This document shows, piece by piece, positions 27,198 to 35,870 of a DNA stretch of 64,000 bases. Made by a program: the position numbers and the translations under genes. Location of the stretch: positions 1 through 64,000 of the forward strand of contig DATGIF010000031.1 in NCBI GenBank assembly GCA_035295845.1, in the 5' to 3' direction. The first letter of the stretch is position 1, and every line of letters starts with the position of its first letter. This DNA is from Palsa-892 sp035295845. Lineage in GTDB: Bacteria; Pseudomonadota; Alphaproteobacteria; Rhizobiales; Xanthobacteraceae. Below the pieces are notes generated by a model. It ran no database searches, had not been told where the DNA came from, and worked only from the letters and a program-made list of their open reading frames with translations.

Positions 27198-28442
27198 ATG
27201 GCAACGCGTCCTGCCGCGAAGGATGGCTATGACGTCGCCCGCGTGCGCGCGGATTTTCCGATTCTATCCCGCGAGGTTTACGGCAAGCCGCTCGTCTATC
27301 TCGATAACGCCGCTTCCGCGCAGAAGCCGCGCGCGGTTTTGGACCGCATGCGCGAGGTCTATGAACAGGAATACTCGAACGTGCATCGCGGCCTGCATTT
27401 TCTCGCCAACGCCTCGACCGAGGCCTATGAAGGCGCGCGCGAAAGCGTGCGCGCGTTTCTGAACGCGAAATCCACGGCCGAGATCGTCTTTACCCGCAAC
27501 GCCACCGAAGCGATCAACCTCGTCGCCGCCTCCTTTGGCCTCGCGCATATCGGCGAGGGTGACGAGATCGTGCTCTCGATCATGGAGCACCACTCCAACA
27601 TCGTGCCCTGGCATTTCCATCGCGAGAGGAAGGGCGCGGTGCTGAAATGGGCGCCGGTCGACGACGACGGGAATTTCCTGCTCGATGCCTTCGAGAAGCT
27701 GTTGACGCCGCGCACGAAGATCGTCGCCATCACCCACATGTCGAACGTGCTCGGCACCGTGGTGCCGATCAAGGACGTGGTTCGGATTGCCCACGCACGG
27801 AACATTCCTGTGCTTGTCGACGGCAGCCAGGCGGCCGTGCATCTTCCGGTCGATGTGCAGGATCTCGGCTGCGATTTCTACGCCTTCACCGGCCACAAGC
27901 TTTACGGCCCATCCGGCATCGGCGCGCTCTATGCGAAATCGCCCTGGCTCGAGGAACTGCCGCCCTATAACGGTGGCGGCGAGATGATCCGCGAGGTCTC
28001 CGAGAGCCGCGTCACCTACGCCGATCCGCCCTACAAGTTCGAGGCCGGAACGCCCGCGATCGTGCCGGCGATCGGGCTTGCGGCGGCGATCGACTATGTG
28101 CGCGCGATCGGCAAGCCGAAGATCGCCGCGCACGAGCAATCGCTCCTCGGTTATGCCACCGAACGGCTCTCGCGCATCAACAGCCTGAAGGTGCTCGGCC
28201 GCGCCCGCGACAAGGGGGCGATCATCTCCTTCGAAATGAAGAACGCGCATCCGCATGACGTGGCGACGGTGATCGACCGTTCGGGCGTTGCCGTGCGCGC
28301 GGGAACCCATTGCGCGCTTCCACTCTTGAATCGCTATGGCACGACCGCCTCTTGCCGCGCTTCGTTTGCGATGTACAACACGCATGCCGAGATCGATGTG
28401 CTTGCCGAAGCGCTCCTGAAGGCGCAAGATTTGTTCGCATGA
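27198..28442 (+). CDS. sufS: Cysteine desulfurase SufS
   Basis: A 414-residue group II desulfurase. The PLP Lys is K234 in TGHKLYGPSG. The catalytic Cys is C372 in RAGTHCALPL, the RxGxHC pattern of SufS. YLDNAASAQKP at 34-44 is also diagnostic. No sufE gene is adjacent, so the sulfur acceptor must be encoded elsewhere or be a different protein. Its position immediately after sufD fits the standard alphaproteobacterial order. Confidence 0.96.
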   Translation: MATRPAAKDGYDVARVRADFPILSREVYGKPLVYLDNAASAQKPRAVLDRMREVYEQEYSNVHRGLHFLANASTEAYEGARESVRAFLNAKSTAEIVFTRNATEAINLVAASFGLAHIGEGDEIVLSIMEHHSNIVPWHFHRERKGAVLKWAPVDDDGNFLLDAFEKLLTPRTKIVAITHMSNVLGTVVPIKDVVRIAHARNIPVLVDGSQAAVHLPVDVQDLGCDFYAFTGHKLYGPSGIGALYAKSPWLEELPPYNGGGEMIREVSESRVTYADPPYKFEAGTPAIVPAIGLAAAIDYVRAIGKPKIAAHEQSLLGYATERLSRINSLKVLGRARDKGAIISFEMKNAHPHDVATVIDRSGVAVRAGTHCALPLLNRYGTTASCRASFAMYNTHAEIDVLAEALLKAQDLFA

Positions 28443-28454
28443 CGGATGACGAGA

Positions 28455-28850
28455 ATGGACGATAAGACAAAGCCCGAGAATCTCGCGACAACGCCGGCCT
28501 CGCCGCACGCGCCGGCCATTCACTCGGCGATACCCGAGGATGAACTCGCGCGCATGACCGATGACATCGTGGCGGCGCTGAAGACCGTTTACGATCCTGA
28601 AATTCCCGCCGACATTTATGAGCTCGGGCTGATCTACAAGGTGGATATCGCCGATGATCGCGCCGTGGCCGTCGACATGACGCTCACCTCGCCCAATTGC
28701 CCCGCCGCGGGCGAGTTGCCGGGCATGGTTGAGAACGCGGTTGCCTCGGTTGCCGGCGTCGGCCCGGTGAAGGTCAACGTCGTCTTTGATCCGCCCTGGG
28801 ACCAGAGCCGCATGTCGGAAGAAGCCCGCCTTGCGCTCAATCTCTGGTAA
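28455..28850 (+). CDS. sufT: SUF-associated MIP18/DUF59 protein (SufT-like)
   Basis: A 131-residue protein whose core, from about residue 35, is the MIP18/DUF59 fold: TVYDPEIPADIYELGLIYKV, then TLTSPNCPAAGELP with the conserved Cys, and VVFDPPWDQSRM. SufT-type proteins help in Fe-S cluster maturation. The N-terminal 30 residues are low complexity. The start could be the ATG at 28446 instead of 28455; the latter gives the more typical MDDKTKPE start. Confidence 0.88.
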   Translation: MDDKTKPENLATTPASPHAPAIHSAIPEDELARMTDDIVAALKTVYDPEIPADIYELGLIYKVDIADDRAVAVDMTLTSPNCPAAGELPGMVENAVASVAGVGPVKVNVVFDPPWDQSRMSEEARLALNLW

Positions 28851-28879
28851 CCCTATTTGAGCTACGTTAGGCTGAAGCC

Positions 28880-29266
28880 ATGAACACCGCCCGCCCAAGA
28901 CCCGCTGTGATTACCGTGACCGAAGCCGCGGCCGCGCGCATTCGCGACATTGTCGCGAACGCCGAAAAGCCGGCGGTCGGTGTGCGCGTCGGCATCGCCA
29001 AAGGCGGCTGCGCCGGCATGTCCTATCAGATGGATCTCGCGAGCGAAGTCGCGCGCGGCGACGAGGTGATTGACGCGCATGGCGTGCGTGTCCTCGTCGA
29101 CCCCAAGGCCGTGCTTTACCTGCTCGGCTCGGAAATGGACTTCGTGATCGACAAGCTCTCGGCGCGCTTCGTGTTCAAGAACCCGAACGAAGTTTCGTCC
29201 TGCGGCTGCGGCGAATCGGTTTCGCTCGCGCCGGCCAAAGGTGCGGCGGCCGAGGAGCGCGCCTGA
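28880..29266 (+). CDS. sufA: A-type Fe-S carrier protein (SufA/IscA family)
   Basis: A 128-residue A-type carrier that receives clusters from the scaffold and passes them to target proteins. The three metal-binding Cys are C44 (GGCAG), C108 and C110 (SSCGCGES). The core starts ITVTEAAAARIRDI. It has a C-terminal Ala/Glu-rich tail of about 15 residues after the last Cys. It is the last clear SUF component of the operon. Confidence 0.94.
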   Translation: MNTARPRPAVITVTEAAAARIRDIVANAEKPAVGVRVGIAKGGCAGMSYQMDLASEVARGDEVIDAHGVRVLVDPKAVLYLLGSEMDFVIDKLSARFVFKNPNEVSSCGCGESVSLAPAKGAAAEERA

Positions 29267-29270
29267 ACCT

Positions 29271-29660
29271 TTGGCGTTCGACGATCCTGAGGAAATCCGC
29301 GAACTCTTTTCGGCCTTCGGGCCCGTATCCGTCCGCCGCATGTTCAGCGGCGCCGGGCTCTTTGCCGAAGGCGTGATGTTCGCGCTCCGGATTCGCGACG
29401 ATATTTTTCTCAAGGCCGACGCCGAAACGATTCCGGAGCTCAAAGCCGAAGGCTCCCGGCCGTTCTCCTACGAAACCAAAAAGCGCCGCGTCGTCGTCAA
29501 TTCGCTTTGGCGCTTGCCTGACCGCCTGCTCGATGATCCCGAAGAGCTCGCGAATTTCGCCCGGGCAGCGCTTGCGGCCGCGCATCGCGCCGCGGCGAAG
29601 AAATCGCCGCTTGGCCGCCGAAAATCGCCGAAAACGAAGCGCCGGGCGAAGCGCGCCTAG
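29271..29660 (+). CDS. TfoX N-terminal-domain family protein
   Basis: A protein of about 129 residues starting at TTG 29271 (a GTG at 29241 would add 10). The core, AFDDPEEIRELFSAFGPVSV then RRMFSGAGLFAEGVMFALR, matches the TfoX/Sxy N-terminal domain, without the C-terminal competence domain. The C terminus is very basic (RRKSPKTKRRAKRA). It begins four bases after the sufA stop and is probably in the same transcript. Its stop shares CTAG at 29657-29660 with the convergent cyclase gene. Function unknown; involvement in natural competence should not be assumed. Confidence 0.8.
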   Translation: MAFDDPEEIRELFSAFGPVSVRRMFSGAGLFAEGVMFALRIRDDIFLKADAETIPELKAEGSRPFSYETKKRRVVVNSLWRLPDRLLDDPEELANFARAALAAAHRAAAKKSPLGRRKSPKTKRRAKRA

Positions 29661-30712
29661 GCCACCCGCTGGCTGCGCTGTTCGAGGGTCGTCTCCTCGA
29701 CCACGCAATTGCGGCCTGCGCGTTTCGCCGCATAAAGGCAGGCGTCGGCGCGCTCCAGGAGCGAGGCCATGGTGTCGTCCCTCCGCCAGGCCGCGACGCC
29801 GAGCGAAATCGTGACGCGACCGAGTGTCTCGCCGCTCGATCGGCGGACCAATTCCTTGCTCATGACCGCGTGCCGGATGTGTTCGGCGACGGTGGCGCCG
29901 TCTGCAAGCGCGGTGCGCGGCAAGAGCACCGCGAACTCTTCGCCGCCATAGCGCGCGGCAACGTCCTGTCCCTTCAGGTTCTGCTTCAGTGCATGGGCGA
30001 CGAGCCTCAGCACCTGGTCGCCGGTAAGATGGCCATAGGTGTCGTTGAATTTCTTGAAATGATCGATGTCGGTGAGAATGACCGAGAACGGCGCGCCCTT
30101 GGTTTCCGCCTCCGCGATGAAATGCGTGATCGCGTCCTCGAGATATTTGCGGTTCGAGAGCATCGTCAGCGGATCCGTGAGCGCCTCGGTGCGCACGACT
30201 TCGAGATTTTCCTGCAGCTCGCGGATTTCCTCGCGCGAATCGGTGAGCCGCTTTTGCAGCGCCTGGTTGGTGACCTCGACCTCCTGGGTCGAGCGCACGA
30301 GCGTTTCGACGATGAGCCGCAATTGTTCGCGGTCGGCATCGGACGCGATCTCGGTCGCGCCGGCGAGCGACTCGCTGTAGTTGTTCGCTGAGCCGATCGC
30401 GGCATCGATCATCGACATGACCTGTTCGATCTCGCCCATGATCTTGCCGCCGACCTCCTCGATGCGCTCGCTGATGCGCGCGGGCGAAAGGTGCTGGTCG
30501 TAGAGGCGCGAAAGATCCTGGTCGGTGAGCGTGGCGCCGCGGGACAAAACGTCGTTGATGGCCTGGTTGAGGCCCGGATGATGGCCGGTCGCGTAGGCGT
30601 ACAAGACCTCGAAATTGCGCGGATGCGCCGCGAGCTTCAACGCCTTGATCTGATTGAGCGCGGTCTCGGCGAAACTGAGTGTTCGTTCGTGCTCGTCGTG
30701 GTTCTCGATCAT
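29657..30712 (-). CDS. Diguanylate cyclase (GGDEF), cytoplasmic
   Basis: A 351-residue protein with no membrane segment. The N-terminal half is helical and acidic, ending in a coiled coil (EVTNQALQKRLTDSREEIRELQ) that would dimerise the catalytic domains. The GGDEF domain begins TDPLTMLSNRKYLED, and the active-site loop is RYGGEEF at about residues 254-260. The inhibitory I-site, five residues before it, reads KGQD instead of RxxD. It makes cyclic di-GMP from GTP. An in-frame TTG at 30721 is an alternative start. Confidence 0.9.
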   Translation of the reverse strand: MIENHDEHERTLSFAETALNQIKALKLAAHPRNFEVLYAYATGHHPGLNQAINDVLSRGATLTDQDLSRLYDQHLSPARISERIEEVGGKIMGEIEQVMSMIDAAIGSANNYSESLAGATEIASDADREQLRLIVETLVRSTQEVEVTNQALQKRLTDSREEIRELQENLEVVRTEALTDPLTMLSNRKYLEDAITHFIAEAETKGAPFSVILTDIDHFKKFNDTYGHLTGDQVLRLVAHALKQNLKGQDVAARYGGEEFAVLLPRTALADGATVAEHIRHAVMSKELVRRSSGETLGRVTISLGVAAWRRDDTMASLLERADACLYAAKRAGRNCVVEETTLEQRSQRVA

Positions 30713-30786
30713 CGCGCCCAAGGGCTCCGGCTTTTGGCTATCCCGTCAACGCGTAGACCCGCTCCGGCCGGCCTTATTCCAAAGGC

Positions 30787-30814
30787 ACAACCGGGTCATC
30801 GCCCACCCGGTTGT
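30787..30814 (-). terminator. Candidate terminator hairpin after the helicase gene
   Basis: A 10-base-pair perfect stem ACAACCGGGT / ACCCGGTTGT with an eight-base loop lies 41 bases past the helicase stop, read on the minus strand. The following sequence has only a short T run, so it is a weak terminator or another structured element. Confidence 0.45.
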
Positions 30815-30854
30815 ACCCTAGGGTAAGGACCGTGAAGGAGACGTAAATCGGGCT

Positions 30855-32195
30855 TCAGGAGGCTTTGACGGGAACAGGACGGAGCAGGAAGGCGGGAAGG
30901 TGGGCTTGGTCGCTCTGCCCTTTGGGGGAACCGGCCGGTGCCGGCACCGCGGGCGCTTTACCTGCGTGTTGCGGGCGCGGCGGCCGGCCGCCGTCCCGGC
31001 GCGAAGCGCGGCCCTCCGCATGGCGAGACGGTTGAGCCGATTCGGAAGGTTTGGCGGCGGCTTCGGCCTTCTCAGGCCGGCCTGCCCAGGCAATCGACTT
31101 ACCGATCAGCTTTTCGATCGCCGCGAGCGACTTCTTGTCGGCGGGCGCGGCCAGGGTGATCGCGGCGCCGCTTCTTCCCGCGCGGCCGGTGCGGCCGATG
31201 CGGTGGACGTAGTCTTCGGCGTGATGCGGCACGTCGAAATTGAAGATGTGGCTGACTTCCGGAATATCGAGCCCGCGCGCCGCGACATCGCTTGCGACGA
31301 GAAGCGTCACCTCGTTCTTGCGGAAGGCCTCCAGCGCATTCATGCGCGAACGCTGATCCATGTCCCCGTGGAGCGCCACCGCGGAAAACCCGTGCTTGAC
31401 GAGCGAGCGATGGAGCTTCGCGACTTCCGTTTTGCGGTTGCAGAAGATGATGCCGTTCTTCAGCCCCTCGGCGTTGCGAATGAGGCGGCGCAACACCTCG
31501 CGCTTCTTCTCGGGGGCGGCGTCCGACTGCACGAGGATTTGCGTCACCGTGGCGACGGTGCTCGCGGGCTTCGATACCTCGATTTTCGCCGGGTTGCTGA
31601 GGAAGGTGTTCGTAAGGCGGGCGATTTCCGGCGGCATGGTCGCCGAGAAAAACAGCGTCTGCCGCGTGAACGGAACGAGCTTGCAGATCCTCTCGATGTC
31701 CGGGATGAAGCCCATGTCGAGCATGCGGTCGGCCTCGTCAATGACGAGAAGCTCGACGCCGGTGAGCAAGAGCCGCCCGCGCTCGAAATGGTCGAGCAAC
31801 CGGCCGGGGGTCGCGATCAGCACGTCGACGCCGCGCGTGAGCTTCGTATCCTGGTCGTCGAAGGAGACGCCGCCGATCAAGAGCGCCACGGTGAGCTTGT
31901 GGTTGATCCCGTATTTGTCGAAGCTTTCCTCGACTTGCGCCGCAAGCTCGCGCGTGGGCTCGAGGATCAGCGTGCGCGGCATGCGTGCCCGCGCGCGGCC
32001 ATGCTCGAGCATGGTTAGCATCGGCAGCGTGAAAGCGGCGGTCTTGCCGGTGCCTGTCTGCGCGATCCCCAACACGTCGCGGCGCGCGAGAATGTGCGGG
32101 ATCGCCTGTTCCTGGATCGGAGTAGGAGTGGTGTAACCTGCGGCGGCGACGGCGGCTTGCACCTTATCGCTCAGGCCGAGATGGGAAAATGACAT
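30855..32195 (-). CDS. rhlE: DEAD-box RNA helicase (RhlE type)
   Basis: A 446-residue helicase. Motifs in order: Q motif (PTPIQEQAI near 24-32), I AQTGTGKT at 45-52, Ia PTRELAAQ, II VIDEAD at 151-156, III FSAT near 183, VI HRIGRTGRAG. The C-terminal 70 residues are a basic, Pro/Ala/Ser-rich tail typical of RhlE. It unwinds short RNA duplexes in ribosome assembly or RNA decay. It runs toward the cyclase gene with about 140 bases between. Confidence 0.94.
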   Translation of the reverse strand: MSFSHLGLSDKVQAAVAAAGYTTPTPIQEQAIPHILARRDVLGIAQTGTGKTAAFTLPMLTMLEHGRARARMPRTLILEPTRELAAQVEESFDKYGINHKLTVALLIGGVSFDDQDTKLTRGVDVLIATPGRLLDHFERGRLLLTGVELLVIDEADRMLDMGFIPDIERICKLVPFTRQTLFFSATMPPEIARLTNTFLSNPAKIEVSKPASTVATVTQILVQSDAAPEKKREVLRRLIRNAEGLKNGIIFCNRKTEVAKLHRSLVKHGFSAVALHGDMDQRSRMNALEAFRKNEVTLLVASDVAARGLDIPEVSHIFNFDVPHHAEDYVHRIGRTGRAGRSGAAITLAAPADKKSLAAIEKLIGKSIAWAGRPEKAEAAAKPSESAQPSRHAEGRASRRDGGRPPRPQHAGKAPAVPAPAGSPKGQSDQAHLPAFLLRPVPVKAS

Positions 32196-32383
32196 CTAAC
32201 TTGGAATTCCGTGGGATGGCGCTCCGGAGACCCGGCCGTTCGTCGAAACGAAGGCGGGTGATGAAGCCGATGGGGAGCGCGATTCAGGTCTCGATCATCG
32301 ACGCACTGCAACATAGGAATAAACGGCACGAAGTCAATGTCCGATCGCCTGTCTTTGGGCGCATGTTCAAGCGAGGGTGAACG

Positions 32384-33094
32384 ATGCCGGTTAACTCCGA
32401 TTCCATGCCGATTTTGCTGGTTCCCGGCCTCAATTGTTCGCCACGGCTTTATGCGGCGCAAATCCCCGCGCTTTGGCGCCTTGGCCCGGTGATGGTCGCC
32501 GATCATCGCCGCGGCGAAACCATAGCGGCGATCACGCGGCAAATTCTCGCGGCCGCGCCGGGCCGATTTCGCCTCGCGGGACTTTCAATGGGCGGCTACA
32601 TCGCGCTCGAAATCATGCGGCAGGCGTCCGATCGCGTGGCGAAGCTCGCGCTTCTCGACACCTCCGCCCGGCCCGAGGCGCCGGAGCAGACCGAGCGGCG
32701 CAAAAAGCTGATGGCGCTCGCGGAAACGGGCCGCTTTTCCGAGGTCAATAACATCCTGTGGCCGGTGCTCGTGGACCCATCGCGCCAATCCGACGCGGCG
32801 CTGCGCACGGAGATCGACGAGATGGCGCTGGAAACCGGCGCCGAGGCTTTCCTGCGCCAAGAGCACGCGATCATCGGCCGTGCCGACTCGCGCCCGTCGC
32901 TCGGAGCGATCGAATGTCCGGCGCTGATGATCGTGGGCAGTAGCGACCAGCTTACGCCGCCCGCGCATGCGGAGGAGATCGCCAAGGGAATTCCAAGCGC
33001 CAAGCTCGTGGTGCTATCGGGCTGCGGTCACATGTCGACGATGGAAAAGCCCGAGGACGTGGCGAGGCTATTGGTCGATTTTTTCGCGGGCTAG
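32384..33094 (+). CDS. Alpha/beta hydrolase
   Basis: A 236-residue cytoplasmic protein. The nucleophile elbow is GLSMGG at 66-71 (Ser68), a likely acid is D in VGSSDQLTPP, and the His is in GCGHMSTMEKPE near the C terminus. The layout is that of the proline iminopeptidase/haloperoxidase-like group. Its stop shares CTAG at 33091-33094 with pobA. Substrate unknown. Confidence 0.85.
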   Translation: MPVNSDSMPILLVPGLNCSPRLYAAQIPALWRLGPVMVADHRRGETIAAITRQILAAAPGRFRLAGLSMGGYIALEIMRQASDRVAKLALLDTSARPEAPEQTERRKKLMALAETGRFSEVNNILWPVLVDPSRQSDAALRTEIDEMALETGAEAFLRQEHAIIGRADSRPSLGAIECPALMIVGSSDQLTPPAHAEEIAKGIPSAKLVVLSGCGHMSTMEKPEDVARLLVDFFAG

Positions 33095-34263
33095 TCGATC
33101 GGCAGGCCGACGTAGTTTTCCGCCAGCGATTTCGCCGCCGCGTCCGAAGTGGTCACGTAATCGAGTTCGGCGAACTGGCGCTTGCGGTCGAAGGGGCTAT
33201 CGGCCGGATTGAGGTGCAGCATCGAGGTCATCCACCACGAAAATCGCTGCGCCCGCCATACGCGCGTGAGGCACTTCGCCGTGTAGCCGTCGAGGAGCGC
33301 CGTCTTGCCCGAGCGATAGAATTCGGCAAGCGCCCGCGAAAAAAACAGCACATCGGCGATCGCGAGATTCATGCCCTTGGCGCCGGTCGGCGGCACGATA
33401 TGGGCGGCATCGCCCGCGAGAAACAGCCGCCCCGCCTGCATCGGCTCGACGACGAAGCTCCGCATGGCGGTGACGCTCTTTTCCAGCACCTTGCCTTCCT
33501 GCAGAAGTTTGTCGCCGTCCGGACCGAGCCGCGTCTTCAGTTCCTTCCAGACCTTTTCATCGGGCCATTTCGAAAGCTCTTCGTCGGGCGCGCATTGCAG
33601 ATAGAGCCGCGAAACCGTCGGTGAGCGCATGGAGTAAAGCCCGAAGCCGCGGCTGGTGTAGGAGTAGATCAATTCGTGCGAGGGCGGCGGCGATTCTGAG
33701 AGAATCCCGAGCCAGCCGAAGGGATAGATGCGCTCGTACTCCGTGAGCACACCTTTTGGAATGCTCGGCCGCGAGACGCCGTGAAAGCCGTCGCAGCCGG
33801 CGATGAAGTCGCAGGCGATTTCATGCGTCGCGCCGTTTTTTTTGTAGCGGATTTTCGGCGCCTTGCCGTCGAAGTCGTGCACACTCGTTTCGCCGACCTC
33901 GAACTCGATCTTGCCGCCGGAAGCAAGCCGCAGCTCGATCAAATCCTTCACCACTTCGTGCTGGCCGTAGACCATGATGCCGCGGCCGGTCAGGCGCTTG
34001 AAATCGATGCGCCGCCGCGCGCCATGGAGCGCGATCTCGATTCCCTCGTGCACGAGCCCTTCGCGCTGCATGCGGGCGCCGGCGCCCGTTGCCGCGAGCA
34101 AGTCAGCCGCCCAGTTCTCGATCACGCCAGCGCGGATGCGCGCTTCGACATAGGCGCGGCTGTGTCTCTCGACGATGATGCAATCGATGCCCTCGCGGGC
34201 GAGAAGATGCGCGAGCATCAGCCCGGCGGGCCCGGCGCCGACGATTCCGACCTGCGTGCGCAT
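33091..34263 (-). CDS. pobA: 4-Hydroxybenzoate 3-monooxygenase
   Basis: A 390-residue flavoprotein that converts 4-hydroxybenzoate to protocatechuate using NADPH and oxygen. The FAD fingerprint VGAGPAGL is at 8-15. FIAGCDGFHGVSR is the DG motif, and RLFLAGDAAHIVPPTGAKGMNLA is the second FAD site. QHEVVKDLIE near 106 fits PobA. The length is normal for the family. No pobR regulator or pca genes are adjacent; the next gene is divergent. Confidence 0.93.
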   Translation of the reverse strand: MRTQVGIVGAGPAGLMLAHLLAREGIDCIIVERHSRAYVEARIRAGVIENWAADLLAATGAGARMQREGLVHEGIEIALHGARRRIDFKRLTGRGIMVYGQHEVVKDLIELRLASGGKIEFEVGETSVHDFDGKAPKIRYKKNGATHEIACDFIAGCDGFHGVSRPSIPKGVLTEYERIYPFGWLGILSESPPPSHELIYSYTSRGFGLYSMRSPTVSRLYLQCAPDEELSKWPDEKVWKELKTRLGPDGDKLLQEGKVLEKSVTAMRSFVVEPMQAGRLFLAGDAAHIVPPTGAKGMNLAIADVLFFSRALAEFYRSGKTALLDGYTAKCLTRVWRAQRFSWWMTSMLHLNPADSPFDRKRQFAELDYVTTSDAAAKSLAENYVGLPID

Positions 34264-34412
34264 CCGCGTTCCCCCTTCTTGCCAAGAGAATACCGGGCCG
34301 TTGACCGCTGCAATGGTATCGAAACGGGAAAATCCGGTTTTCCATCGTTTGATTCGTTGCGGGTGCTGGTCCGATCGCGCAATCTCTTGCGCTGCAAAGG
34401 GATGGCGTTTGC

Positions 34413-35273
34413 ATGCAGTGGAAAGTCGGCGAGGTGACGGTCACCAGGATCGTCGAGATCGAATCAGTCGGGCGGACGAAATTCGTGCTGCCGCAGGCAA
34501 CGCCCGAAGCGATCAAGAAGCTCGCCTGGCTCACGCCCGATTTCGCCAATGACGAGGGCTATCTCAAAATGAGCATTCACTCGCTCGTGGTCGAAACCCG
34601 CAAGTGCCGGATTCTCGTCGATACCTGCGTCGGCAACGACAAGGAGGGCAGGGGCATTCCGGTCTGGAACGGAATGTCGACGCCTTATCTCGATCGCCTC
34701 GCAGCCGCCGGTTATCCGCCGAAGTCAATCGACACCGTGCTCTGCACCCATTTGCACGTCGACCACGTCGGCTGGAACACGCGGCGCGTGGACGGCGCCT
34801 GGGCTCCGACCTTCGAAAAGGCGCGCTACCTTTTCGGCCGCGCGGAATACGATTACTGGAAGGCGCGCCGCGACAATCCGCACGAGACGGTCGTGTTCGA
34901 CGACTCGGTGAAGCCCATCGTTGACGCGGGGCTTGCCGATTTCATCGAGCCCGGCGATCGCATCAGCAAGGAGGTGAGCGTCTTCCCGACGCCCGGCCAC
35001 AGTCCCGGCCATATGAGCGTGCTTATCCGCTCGCAGGGCGAGGAGGCGGTGCTTAGTGGCGACGTCGCGCACCATCCTTGCCAGATGGCGCATCTCGATT
35101 GGGCGTCGACCTTTGACTCCGATCCCGTGCAATCGACGCATACGCGGCGCGAATTGTTTTCGGATCTTGCCGGCAAGTCCGTGCTCGTGATCGGCGGTCA
35201 TTTCAACGGCGGTCATGTCGCGCGCGACGGCAATACATTTCGATTCAAAATGACGGTTCCGCAAAGGCCTTGA
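34413..35273 (+). CDS. Metallo-beta-lactamase-fold hydrolase
   Basis: A 286-residue enzyme. The dinuclear zinc site is in THLHVDHVGWN at 112-122; the second part includes TPGHSPGHMSV and the Asp in LSGDVAHHP. The C-terminal His lies in VLVIGGHFNGGHV. It has no signal peptide. Related to AttM/lactonase-like hydrolases, but the substrate cannot be stated. It is divergent from pobA with 149 bases between; GCGCAA-TCTC-TTGCGC at 34377-34392 is a short palindrome just upstream of the start. Confidence 0.88.
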   Translation: MQWKVGEVTVTRIVEIESVGRTKFVLPQATPEAIKKLAWLTPDFANDEGYLKMSIHSLVVETRKCRILVDTCVGNDKEGRGIPVWNGMSTPYLDRLAAAGYPPKSIDTVLCTHLHVDHVGWNTRRVDGAWAPTFEKARYLFGRAEYDYWKARRDNPHETVVFDDSVKPIVDAGLADFIEPGDRISKEVSVFPTPGHSPGHMSVLIRSQGEEAVLSGDVAHHPCQMAHLDWASTFDSDPVQSTHTRRELFSDLAGKSVLVIGGHFNGGHVARDGNTFRFKMTVPQRP

Positions 35274-35436
35274 TCGTGCCGCATTTCGCCGCTACATAGC
35301 TGCAATCGAGTTTCGGCCGACGACTTGGCCCGCGTGGAACCCACGCCCAGCTAACGACCTCTCCAAAACATCGATATCACCAGCCTCGCGCGCAAGCGCG
35401 TGGTTTCTACAGACGCACTAACCTAAGGGGCAACCC

Positions 35437-35643
35437 ATGAAGGGCACCGTTAAGTGGTTTAATTCGCAAAAAGGCTATGGCTTCATTCAGCCGGAGGACG
35501 GCGGCAAGGACGTGTTCGTCCATATCAGCGCCGTCGAACGCGCAGGGCTCTACACGCTGAACGAGGGTCAAAAGATCTCGTTCGAAGTCGTGCGCAGCCC
35601 GAAGAACGGCAAGGAATCGGCCGAGAACCTTCAGGCCGCCTAA
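35437..35643 (+). CDS. cspA: Cold-shock protein (CspA family)
   Basis: A 68-residue single cold-shock domain that binds single-stranded RNA/DNA. RNP1 is KGYGFIQ and RNP2 is VFVHIS, both intact. A strong AAGGGGC ribosome site precedes the ATG. About 160 bases of untranslated DNA lie upstream, including a short CGCGC-AA-GCGCG hairpin; long leaders are common in this family. A terminator follows at 35721. Confidence 0.95.
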   Translation: MKGTVKWFNSQKGYGFIQPEDGGKDVFVHISAVERAGLYTLNEGQKISFEVVRSPKNGKESAENLQAA

Positions 35644-35720
35644 CCACCAATCGCGGGCAACCGCGACTTTGACCAGCCGCGACCGACCACGGATGTACTG
35701 GCGGGCGCGAAGGTCGAGGG

Positions 35721-35755
35721 AAACCCTCTCTCGTGAACAGCGGGAGGGGGTTTTT
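35721..35755 (+). terminator. Rho-independent terminator of the cold-shock gene
   Basis: AAACCCTCTCTCG pairs with CGGGAGGGGGTTT (13 pairs, including two G-U), loop TGAACAG, followed by a T tract. It lies 77 bases after the cold-shock gene. Confidence 0.75.
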
Positions 35756-35870
35756 GATTCCGCCCTGCAGAAATGCGCCCGGCCGCCGCGTTGACGGGCT
35801 TGCGGGCGCGGCGGATGATCTTCCGATAACGATCGACCGCGCGGAAAGACGCGGGACCAGGGAGGATCTC

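Noticed and set aside
27264..28898. A 544-codon frame on the - strand
   Set aside because: It lies opposite sufS and the SufT-like gene, which have clear motifs; no family features of its own.
30814..30825. TACCCTAGGGTA palindrome
   Set aside because: It is a 12-base palindrome only; it could be a chance site, and no matching partner exists nearby.
34377..34392. GCGCAA-TCTC-TTGCGC palindrome before the metallo-beta-lactamase-fold gene
   Set aside because: Six-base arms are too common in GC-rich DNA to claim an operator; noted in the gene entry only.
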